A DNA stretch of 8,470 bases, taken from NCBI GenBank assembly GCA_017471125.1, contig JAFUWR010000046.1, forward strand, positions 1 to 8,470. Reading direction: 5' to 3'. The DNA comes from Clostridia bacterium (GTDB lineage: Bacteria > Bacillota > Clostridia > Christensenellales > Aristaeellaceae). Positions 1 to 8,470 of this stretch are shown here, piece after piece. The notes beneath the pieces were generated by a model. It saw only the letters and a program-made list of their open reading frames with translations, was not told the origin of the DNA and searched no databases. Numbering within the stretch: the first letter of the stretch is position 1; each line of letters opens with the position of its first letter. The position numbers and the translations under genes were made by a program.

Positions 1-72
1 ACACCCGCCCCCGAACCCCCGAAGCCCGAAAAGCCCAGGGCCAAGCCCATACGGGTGAAACTCGGGAAGTGA
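1..72 (+). CDS. C-terminal end of an unidentified protein (partial)
   Basis: Frame 1 is open from the window edge to a TGA at 70-72 and encodes 23 residues, roughly TPAPEPPKPEKPRAK followed by PIRVKLGK. The tail is rich in Pro, Lys, Glu and Ala, like a flexible, basic C-terminal extension. Most codons end in G or C, as in the real genes nearby, and a strong stem-loop begins four bases after the stop, which fits the end of a transcribed gene. The segment is too short and compositionally biased to identify a family. I cannot exclude that it is a chance open frame, because only 72 bases are visible. Confidence 0.5.
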   Translation, partial: TPAPEPPKPEKPRAKPIRVKLGK

Positions 73-75
73 TGC

Positions 76-118
76 GACGCGACAGGCGGCAGGCCATCGG
101 CCCGCCGCCTTTCGCGTC
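76..118 (+). terminator. Long stem-loop after the upstream gene, probable terminator without a clear U-tract
   Basis: The arms are GACGCGA (76-82) with TCGCGTC (112-118), AGGCGGC (84-90) with GCCGCCT (104-110), and GGCC (92-95) with GGCC (99-102). Single mismatches separate these blocks and the loop has three bases (ATC). That gives 18 pairs, nearly all G-C near the apex. It starts right after the stop at 72, where a terminator is expected. What follows is purine-rich (AGAGTGGAG), not a T-run, so intrinsic termination is uncertain. It may instead act as a 3'-end stabiliser. Confidence 0.55.
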
Positions 119-144
119 AGAGTGGAGAGTGAAGAGTGGAGAGT
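119..144. repeat. Two tandem copies of a 12-bp GA-rich repeat
   Basis: AGAGTGGAGAGT occurs at 119-130 and again, identically, at 133-144, separated by two bases (period 14). It opens the gene-free repeat mosaic that runs up to the AATTC-type repeat at 368-388, so the mosaic is bracketed by short tandem repeats on both sides. No coding or protein-binding role can be read from it. Confidence 0.8.
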
Positions 145-159
145 TGAGATGAACAGGCT

Positions 160-354
160 CCCCTGCGCAGGGGTTCGAGCGCCCGGAAAACAGTCCGGTG
201 GACTGTTTGCAGCGAGAACGGGCCGGCAGGCCCATGGAGAGCTGTCAGCGAAGCTGACTGAGGGGGCGTCAATCCCTCCGGCCTCCGGCCACCTCCCTTT
301 ACACAAGGGAGGCAAAGCCGCCGCGCTGTCGTAGGGGCGCTGCCCCCAGCGCCC
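160..354. repeat. Cluster of short stem-loops in a gene-free intergenic region
   Basis: This stretch between the upstream gene and the transporter promoter has no believable gene; the small open frames on both strands are translations of repeats. It contains a perfect 14-base palindrome (160-173, CCCCTGCGCAGGGG) and a 9-bp stem with a 3-base loop (188-196 with 200-208, AAACAGTCC). It also has 5-bp (220-224 with 229-233), 6-bp (244-249 with 253-258) and 4-bp (280-283 with 287-290) stems. An 8-bp stem (292-299 with 305-312, CCTCCCTT) and an 8-bp stem (335-342 with 347-354, GGGCGCTG) complete the set. Seven hairpins in under 200 bases is far above chance. I know similar hairpin-rich mosaics from intergenic regions of gut Clostridia, where they look like dispersed non-coding repeats. 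Mobility or function is not shown here. Confidence 0.75.
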
Positions 355-367
355 GCCCGGGGACCCC

Positions 368-388
368 CAATTCTCAATTCCCAATTTA
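368..388. repeat. Three tandem 7-bp CAATTYN repeats
   Basis: CAATTCT (368-374), CAATTCC (375-381) and CAATTTA (382-388) follow one another without gaps. This A+T-rich tract marks the right end of the repeat mosaic, just upstream of the transporter promoter. It could raise DNA flexibility upstream of the -35 region, but that is speculation. Confidence 0.75.
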
Positions 389-400
389 CCCTTATCCCGC

Positions 401-429
401 TTCCCTTTATTATCCCTTTGTGTTATAAT
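401..429 (+). promoter_or_regulatory. Sigma-A type promoter with extended -10 for the transporter gene
   Basis: A perfect TATAAT lies at 424-429 and is preceded by TGT (421-423), giving the extended -10 form TGnTATAAT. The best -35 candidate at the usual 17-base spacing is TTCCCT (401-406), which matches the TTGACA consensus at only three positions. An extended -10 box typically compensates for a weak -35. Transcription should start near 436, leaving a leader of about 27 bases before the TTG at 463. The surrounding DNA is A+T-rich, in contrast to the G+C-rich coding regions. Confidence 0.75.
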
Positions 430-447
430 ATTTTCCGATACCCATCG

Positions 448-457
448 AGGGGAGAGG
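448..457 (+). promoter_or_regulatory. Ribosome binding site that fixes the TTG start of the transporter
   Basis: AGGGGAGAGG precedes the TTG codon at 463-465 with a gap of about 5-8 bases, depending on which G block pairs with 16S rRNA. The only upstream in-frame ATG (418) overlaps the -10 box region and cannot be in the transcript. This site therefore decides for TTG. Confidence 0.75.
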
Positions 458-462
458 ATAGA

Positions 463-1827
463 TTGGACAACAACAACGGACGACACGGCTTTTCGGGCAA
501 GCTGGGCTACGTGCTGGCGACGGCGGGCTCGGCGGTGGGGCTGGGGAACATCTGGCGGTTCCCCTACCTGGCGGCGAAGTACGGCGGCGGCGCGTTCCTG
601 CTGGTGTACATCCTGCTGGCGCTGACCTTCGGCTACACGATGATCATGTCCGAGACGGCGCTGGGCCGCATGACGGGCAAGAGCCCGGTGGGGGCCTACG
701 GCGCGTTCTCGAAAAAGCCCCTGGTGCGGGCGGGCGGATGGATCAACGCGGTCATCCCGATGCTGATCGTGCCCTACTACTCGGTCATCGGCGGCTGGGT
801 GGTGCGCTACCTCTGGGGCTACCTGACCGGCGGCGCGGGGCTGATGGCGGACGAGGGCACGTTCACGGGCTTCCTCGCGAGCCCCGCGGCCACGGAGGGG
901 TGCTTCCTGATCTTCGCGGCCATGACCATGCTCGTCATCTTCGGCGGCGTGCAGAACGGCATCGAGAAGGTGTCCCGGATCATGATGCCCGTGCTGGCGG
1001 GGCTGACGCTGGTGGTGGTGGCCTTTTCGGTCACCCGGCCCGGGGCGCTGGCAGGGGTCAGGTACTTCCTGGTCCCCGACCTGAGCCGGCTTTCGCTGAT
1101 GACGGTGGTGTCCGCGCTGGGGCAGATGTTCTACTCGCTGTCCATCGCCATGGGCATACTGATCACCTTCGGCTCCTACACCAGGCGCGAGGTGGACATC
1201 GAGCAGACCACCGCCCAGGTGGAGATCTTCGACACCGCCATCGCCATCCTGGCGGGGCTGATGGTCATCCCCGCGGTGTTCGCGTTCTCCGGCGGGGACG
1301 CGGCGGCGCTGAACAAGGGCCCGGCGCTGATGTTCGTGACGCTGCCGAAGGTGTTCGAGAGCATGGGCGGCGCGTGGATCGGCATACTGTTCTTCCTGCT
1401 GGTGCTGATGGCCGCGCTCACCAGCTCCGTGTCCCTGGCCGAGGCCGTCTGCGCCACCTTCGAGGACGAGCTGCGCTGGTCCCGGCCGAAGGCCGCCGCG
1501 CTGGTGTCCGTCATCATGGCCGCGCTGGGCACGCTGTCCTGCCTGGGCTTCAACGCCCTGTCCGGGCTGACGCCGCTGGGCATGGACATATTGAGCTTCT
1601 TCGACTTCCTCACCAACTCTGTCATGATGCCCGTCGCCGCCGCAGCCACCTGCCTGCTGGTGCTCAAAGTGGTGGGCCTCAGGACCGTCGAGGACGAGAT
1701 CGCCTTATCCTCCGCGTTCAAGCGGCGCGGCGTCTATCGCTTCGTCATACGCTACCTCGCCATCGCCCTGCTGGCGGTGATATTGGTCAGCTCCATATTG
1801 GACGCGATGGGACTTATCAGCATATAA
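463..1827 (+). CDS. Sodium-dependent transporter, NSS/SNF family (LeuT fold)
   Basis: The predicted 454-residue membrane protein belongs to the neurotransmitter:sodium symporter family, whose bacterial members (LeuT, MhsT, Tyt1) import amino acids by Na+ symport. The unwound TM1 motif GSAVGLGNIWRFPY (22-35) is intact, including the Gly, Ala, Val and Asn equivalent to LeuT Na+ ligands G20, A22, V23 and N27. TM8 carries AALTSS (317-322), matching the LeuT Na2 ligands A351, T354 and S355. TM6 has GQMFYSLS (220-227), where Ser225 replaces LeuT Thr254. Eleven hydrophobic segments can be counted, ending with one at about 424-447, so it resembles the 11-TM MhsT/Tyt1 group rather than 12-TM LeuT. The start is TTG at 463, chosen because of the ribosome binding site and promoter placement. 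It is transcribed alone and converges on the car cluster. The substrate cannot be told from the sequence; an amino acid is the likely class. Confidence 0.95.
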   Translation: MDNNNGRHGFSGKLGYVLATAGSAVGLGNIWRFPYLAAKYGGGAFLLVYILLALTFGYTMIMSETALGRMTGKSPVGAYGAFSKKPLVRAGGWINAVIPMLIVPYYSVIGGWVVRYLWGYLTGGAGLMADEGTFTGFLASPAATEGCFLIFAAMTMLVIFGGVQNGIEKVSRIMMPVLAGLTLVVVAFSVTRPGALAGVRYFLVPDLSRLSLMTVVSALGQMFYSLSIAMGILITFGSYTRREVDIEQTTAQVEIFDTAIAILAGLMVIPAVFAFSGGDAAALNKGPALMFVTLPKVFESMGGAWIGILFFLLVLMAALTSSVSLAEAVCATFEDELRWSRPKAAALVSVIMAALGTLSCLGFNALSGLTPLGMDILSFFDFLTNSVMMPVAAAATCLLVLKVVGLRTVEDEIALSSAFKRRGVYRFVIRYLAIALLAVILVSSILDAMGLISI

Positions 1828-1832
1828 AACAC

Positions 1833-1864
1833 GGACCGCCCGCGGCGCATGCCGCGGGCGGTCC
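1833..1864. terminator. Bidirectional intrinsic terminator between convergent genes
   Basis: A perfect 14-bp G+C-rich stem joins GGACCGCCCGCGGC (1833-1846) to its reverse complement (1851-1864), with the loop GCAT. On the plus strand it starts five bases after the transporter stop and is followed by ATTTTC. On the minus strand it lies 14 bases past the carB-dapF stop and is followed by GTGTTTTAT. Both readings thus give a stem plus a short U-rich tail, as expected for a terminator shared by convergent genes. Confidence 0.9.
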
Positions 1865-1878
1865 ATTTTCATCCATCC

Positions 1879-5890
<4,012 letters not shown>

Positions 5891-5904
<14 letters not shown>

Positions 5905-6964
5905 TCCCGGCACCTCCCATCAATTCCATGAATTTATCGAACAAGAACGACGTGTCCATCGGGCCGGCGCAGGCCTCGGGGTGGAACTGGACGGTGAAGG
6001 CCCGGTGGTCGGGATAATCGACGCCCTCGCAGGTCTGGTCGTTGGCGTTGACGAAGCGCACCTGGCCGACAGGCAGGCTGTCGGACACCACCGCGTAGCC
6101 GTGGTTCTGGCTGGTGATGTAGGTGTGGCCGGTGGCGAGGTCGCGGCAGGGCTGGTTGGCCCCGCGGTGGCCGTATTTCAGCTTCTCGGTCCGGCCGCCC
6201 GCGGCCAGCGCCAGGAGCTGGTGGCCCAGGCAGATGCCGAACATGGGCACCTTGCCCAGGAGCTTCCTGATCTCCGCCACGCAGCCCACGTTCTCCGCCG
6301 GGTCGCCGGGGCCGTTGGACAGCATCACGCCGTCGGGCTTATCGGCCAGCACGGCCTCGGCGGGGGTGTCGTAGGGCACCACCTTCACCATGCAGCCGCG
6401 CTTTTGCAGCTCCCGCTCGATGTTGGCCTTCGCGCCGTAGTCGATGAGGGTCACGCGGTGCTTTTCGACGCCGTGGGCGGGGAACAGCTCGGTGACGCCG
6501 GTGGACACGGACTTCACCGCGTCGACGATCCTGTACGCCTTTATCTCGTCCAGCGCCTTCGGCACCGCGTCGCAGAGCATCGCGTTCATGACGCCCTTGT
6601 CCCGGATGTGCTGGGTGACGGCGCGGGTGTCCACGCCGCAGATGCCCGGCACGCCGTGGTTTTTGAGGAACGTATCCAGGTCGTACTCGCAGCGGAAGTT
6701 GCTGGGGTGGCGGCACCACTCCCGGGTCACGTACCCCCTGACGCTGCACGCGCCCTCGAAGTCCGCCTCGATGATGCCGTAATTGCCGATCAGCGGGAAG
6801 GTCTGCATGACGATCTGGCCGTAGTAGCTGGGGTCGGTGAGGGTCTCGATGTAGCCCACCACGCCGGTGTTGAACACCAGCTCGCCGACGCCGGACACGT
6901 CCGCGCCGAAGGCCTCGCCCGCGTAGGTGGTCCCGTCGGACAAAATCAAGTATCGCTTGGACAT
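5891..6964 (-). CDS. carA: Carbamoyl-phosphate synthetase small subunit, glutamine amidotransferase
   Basis: This 357-residue protein hydrolyses glutamine and passes ammonia to CarB for carbamoyl phosphate synthesis, feeding arginine and pyrimidine pathways in the cytoplasm. The N-terminal CPSase small-chain domain covers about 1-150 (for example GVVGYIETLTDPSYYGQ at 34-50 and GICGVDTRAVTQHIRDKG at 107-124). The class I amidotransferase domain covers about 165-350. Its nucleophile is Cys245 in MFGICLGHQLLALAAGG, and the His328 and Glu330 of VQFHPEACAGP complete the catalytic triad; SQNHGYAV (285-292) is the usual family motif. The length is close to that of Bacillus PyrAA and somewhat shorter than E. 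coli CarA. The ATG at 6964 has AAAGGTGA four bases upstream. Its stop lies 14 bases inside carB. Upstream, a repeat of about 70 bases and a GIY-YIG gene separate it from argF. Confidence 0.97.
5913..5918 (-). promoter_or_regulatory. Ribosome binding site deciding the carB-dapF start
   Basis: Read on the minus strand, GGGAGG lies inside the last codons of carA and is followed by eight bases and then ATG (5904-5902). The alternative GTG (5913-5911) would overlap this site, so the ATG is preferred; it also gives the usual CarB opening MPLNRDIKKVL. A binding site embedded in carA fits coupled translation of the two subunits. Confidence 0.8.
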
Positions 6965-6968
6965 GTTA

Positions 6969-6976
6969 TCACCTTT
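6969..6976 (-). promoter_or_regulatory. Ribosome binding site of carA
   Basis: On the minus strand AAAGGTGA is followed by TAAC and then the ATG of carA. The match to the 3' end of 16S rRNA is good and the spacing is slightly short but acceptable. It lies outside the neighbouring inverted repeat, so folding of that repeat would not mask it. Confidence 0.7.
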
Positions 6977-7024
6977 ATTTTCAGATGGTGTTTTGCCGGG
7001 ATGTATGCGGGATGCGATTCGTAC

Positions 7025-7092
7025 AGATCCTTCACTTCGTTCAGGATGACGACGCCGCCTTGTCCTGTCATCCTGAGCGAAGCGAAGGATCT
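7025..7092. repeat. Inverted pair of a 26-bp dispersed-type repeat between the GIY-YIG gene and carA
   Basis: The left arm (7025-7050, starting AGATCCTTCACTTCG) and right arm (7067-7092, ending GCGAAGCGAAGGATCT) are reverse complements at 24 of 26 positions, around a 16-base spacer. In RNA from either strand one non-matching position becomes a G-U pair and the other stays mismatched, so a stable hairpin forms. I recognise the core CCTGAGCGAAGCGAAGGATC as a type of repeat seen dispersed between genes in many bacterial genomes. On the plus strand the right arm ends in TTTTT (7092-7096), which would look like a terminator, but the genes here run on the minus strand. A role as attenuator or processing site inside the operon is possible but not shown. 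Confidence 0.88.
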
Positions 7093-7136
7093 TTTTCCGT
7101 CGATCACCGCTTGTCTCCTATTGTCACGATCATACT

Positions 7137-7424
7137 CTACAAGCGCCAATCATCGCTCAAGTCCTTCCAGGAGGGATTCATGGATTCGACCAGCGCGTTT
7201 TTCCTGTCCCGCCGCCATCCCTTCAACTGCTTTTCTCTGGCGATGGCGCTTTTCACATCCTCCGTCATCTCATAATAGACGAGCTTGTGAACGTTGTACT
7301 TCTTTGTAAAGCCATCCACGAGTTGATTTCTGTGTTCATACAACCGCCGCTCCAAATCGTTGGTGACGCCGATGTACATGACTTTGTGGTTCCAATTGGT
7401 CAGGATGTACGTGTAGTAGGATAT
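7137..7424 (-). CDS. Small GIY-YIG nuclease-like protein with an apparent ATA start
   Basis: The 95-residue single-domain protein has the GIY-YIG fold signature: SYYTYILTN near the N-terminus (the degenerate GIY strand), VMYIGVTNDLERRLYEHR with the YIG strand and conserved Arg, and the C-terminal block IAREKQLKGWRRDRKNALVE containing the metal-binding Glu, then NPSWKDL. The size fits the COG2827-like small GIY-YIG family, whose cellular role is poorly known. No ATG, GTG or TTG gives the full domain. The in-frame ATA at 7424 stands exactly where Met is expected (M-S-Y-Y), with AAGGGGTGA six bases upstream. The first ATG (7379) would delete the GIY strand. G+C is about 49% by my count, well below argF and carA. 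The frame begins 13 bases past the argF stop. It may be an acquired gene or one whose start has decayed. Confidence 0.8.
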   Translation of the reverse strand: MSYYTYILTNWNHKVMYIGVTNDLERRLYEHRNQLVDGFTKKYNVHKLVYYEMTEDVKSAIAREKQLKGWRRDRKNALVESMNPSWKDLSDDWRL

Positions 7425-7430
7425 GGACGT

Positions 7431-7439
7431 TCACCCCTT
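7431..7439 (-). promoter_or_regulatory. Ribosome binding site overlapping the argF stop, aimed at an ATA codon
   Basis: On the minus strand AAGGGGTGA overlaps the argF TAA and is followed by ACGTCC and then ATA (7424-7422). The strong match and ideal spacing mark ATA as the initiation position of the GIY-YIG gene, and suggest coupling to argF translation. No other start codon lies at a suitable distance in that frame. Confidence 0.65.
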
Positions 7440-8421
7440 ATAACGTCGCCGCCATCACGGCCTTGATGGTGTGCATGCGGTTCTCGGCCTCGTCGAACAC
7501 GATGGACTGCGGCCCCTCGAACACCTCGTCGGTGACCTCCATGGCGGTGAGGCCGTACTTCTCGTGGATGGCGCGGCCGATGCCGGTGCCCAGGTCGTGG
7601 AACGCCGGCAGGCAGTGCATGAACACCGCGTCGGGCCGGGCCTGGGCCATCAGCGCGGCGTTGACCTGATAGGGCAGCAGGTCGTCGATGCGCTCCTGCC
7701 ACACCGCGTCCGGCTCGCCCATGGACACCCACACGTCCGTGTAGATGACGTGCGCGCCCTTCACCGCCTCGGCGGGGTCCTCGATGAACCGAAGGGTCGC
7801 GCCGGTCTCCTTCGCCACCGCCTGGCACTGGGCCACCAGCGCCGCGTTCGGGAAGTACTTCTTCGGCGCGCAGGCTACGAAGTCCATGCCCAGCTTGGCG
7901 CAGCCCACCATCAGGCTGTCGCCCATGTTGTACCGCGCGTCGCCCATGTACACCAGCTTGATGCCCTTCAAAGTGCCGAACCGCTCCCGGATGGTCAGCA
8001 TGTCGGCCAGGATCTGGGTGGGATGGAACTCGTTGGTCAGGCCGTTCCACACCGGCACGCCCGCGTGCTTCGCCAGCGCCTCAACGATCTCCTGGCCGTA
8101 GCCGCGATACTCGATGCCGTCGAACATCCGCCCCAGCACCCGCGCCGTGTCCGCGATGGACTCCTTCTTGCCGATCTGCGAGCCCGTCGGGTCCAGGTAC
8201 GTCACGCCCATGCCCAGGTCGTGGCCCGCCACCTCGAACGCGCAGCGCGTGCGCGTGGAGGTCTTTTCAAAGATCAGCGCGATGTTCTTCCCGCGGCATA
8301 CGTCGTGCGCCACCCCTGCCTTCTTCTTCGCCTTCAGGTCCGCCGCCAGGTCGATCAGCCCTGCGATCTCCTCCGGCGTGAAGTCCAATAGCTTCAAAAA
8401 ACTCCTGCCCTTCATGTCCAT
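7438..8421 (-). CDS. argF: Ornithine carbamoyltransferase
   Basis: This 327-residue cytoplasmic enzyme joins carbamoyl phosphate to ornithine, giving citrulline for arginine synthesis. The carbamoyl phosphate loop is STRTR (55-59, in FEKTSTRTRCAFEVA) and HPTQ is at 133-136. The ornithine-binding elements are DVWVSMGE (229-236) and HCLPAFHD (269-276). The C-terminal block FDEAENRMHTIKAVM is typical. The length is normal. Start: an ATG at 8436 overlaps the GGAGG sequence, whereas the ATG at 8421 lies eight bases after GGAGG and gives the usual beginning MDMKGRSFLKLLDF, so 8421 is chosen. The sequence resembles the ArgI/ArcB-like branch, which includes catabolic enzymes. No arcA or arcC is visible, and carA-carB lie downstream in the same cluster, so a biosynthetic role is inferred. 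It is the first gene of the cluster. Confidence 0.95.
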   Translation of the reverse strand: MDMKGRSFLKLLDFTPEEIAGLIDLAADLKAKKKAGVAHDVCRGKNIALIFEKTSTRTRCAFEVAGHDLGMGVTYLDPTGSQIGKKESIADTARVLGRMFDGIEYRGYGQEIVEALAKHAGVPVWNGLTNEFHPTQILADMLTIRERFGTLKGIKLVYMGDARYNMGDSLMVGCAKLGMDFVACAPKKYFPNAALVAQCQAVAKETGATLRFIEDPAEAVKGAHVIYTDVWVSMGEPDAVWQERIDDLLPYQVNAALMAQARPDAVFMHCLPAFHDLGTGIGRAIHEKYGLTAMEVTDEVFEGPQSIVFDEAENRMHTIKAVMAATL

Positions 8422-8429
8422 CGCCCATG

Positions 8430-8434
8430 CCTCC
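8430..8434 (-). promoter_or_regulatory. Ribosome binding site deciding the argF start
   Basis: GGAGG on the minus strand is eight bases upstream of the ATG at 8421. The longer reading from 8436 would have its own start codon inside this site and no other ribosome binding site visible ahead of it. Confidence 0.8.
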
Positions 8435-8454
8435 ATTACGATTCGATACCAGTT

Positions 8455-8460
8455 ATTATA
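8455..8460 (-). promoter_or_regulatory. -10 box of the argF-car operon promoter
   Basis: A perfect TATAAT on the minus strand (context GGCTATAATAACTGG) lies about 34 bases upstream of the argF ATG. A start site near 8448 would leave a leader of about 27 bases, too short for an attenuator or riboswitch. The -35 hexamer would fall near 8478-8483, beyond the window. I see no convincing ArgR box in the visible leader. Confidence 0.65.
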
Positions 8461-8470
8461 GCCCCCGGGC

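Noticed and set aside
117..377. Small open frames on both strands in the repeat mosaic
   Set aside because: They consist of translated hairpins and tandem repeats, lack ribosome binding sites, and show no family resemblance.
119..388. CRISPR array
   Set aside because: The repeat units are too short (7-14 bases), are not separated by unique spacers of regular size, and no cas genes are present.
418..462. ATG at 418 as the transporter start, adding 15 N-terminal residues
   Set aside because: The TATAAT box (424-429) lies inside this extension and transcription should begin near 436. The residues before the TTG do not resemble the family N-terminus, and the ribosome binding site at 448-457 points to 463.
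6946..7149. 67-codon minus-strand frame between the GIY-YIG gene and carA, with a possible AGGAGA site before an internal GTG
   Set aside because: Its middle is a translation of the inverted repeat (for example SFASLRMTG and VILNEVKDL), and it runs into the start of carA in another frame. Such repeat-derived peptides are common false genes.
7438..8421. Catabolic arcB instead of argF
   Set aside because: Sequence style alone does not settle it, but there is no arcA or arcC in view, and the carbamoyl phosphate synthetase genes lie downstream in the same cluster, which favours biosynthesis.
8422..8436. argF start at the ATG at 8436
   Set aside because: This ATG overlaps the GGAGG site that is ideally spaced for the ATG at 8421, and the five extra residues are not family-like.

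Overview
The window looks like chromosomal DNA from a high-G+C member of the Clostridia, probably a gut-type Oscillospirales or Christensenellales relative. The grounds are strongly G/C-biased third codon positions, Shine-Dalgarno sites on all the genes, a Clostridia-style DapF sequence, and intergenic mosaics of small hairpins and tandem AATTC-type repeats of a kind I associate with such genomes. The taxon is an inference; there is no rRNA or other marker here.

Layout, left to right. Positions 1-72 are the 3' end of an unidentified plus-strand gene, followed by a strong hairpin (76-118). Positions 119-388 hold no convincing gene, only a dense mosaic of short repeats and stem-loops. A promoter with an extended -10 box (about 401-429) then drives a plus-strand sodium-dependent transporter of the NSS/SNF family (463-1827, TTG start). 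A long G+C-rich hairpin (1833-1864) separates it from a convergent minus-strand gene cluster and probably terminates both.

The minus-strand cluster fills the rest of the window. In transcription order it is: a -10 promoter box at 8455-8460; argF (ornithine carbamoyltransferase, 7438-8421); a small low-G+C GIY-YIG nuclease-like gene (7137-7424) whose only sensible start codon is ATA; a long inverted repeat (7025-7092); carA (5891-6964); and a carB-dapF gene fusion (1879-5904). CarA and the CarB part form glutamine-dependent carbamoyl-phosphate synthetase, and ArgF uses the carbamoyl phosphate to make citrulline. Apart from the inserted GIY-YIG/repeat segment, the cluster is therefore a coherent arginine (and pyrimidine) supply operon.

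The most unusual observations are these. (1) CarB is fused in frame, with almost no linker, to a complete diaminopimelate epimerase. (2) In that DapF domain the position of the first catalytic cysteine is glycine, while the second cysteine is kept. (3) A GIY-YIG gene of clearly lower G+C, accompanied by an inverted pair of a 26-bp repeat, sits between argF and carA and looks like a later insertion. (4) That gene has an ATA codon where its start should be. No tRNA, rRNA, CRISPR array or recognisable insertion sequence was seen.
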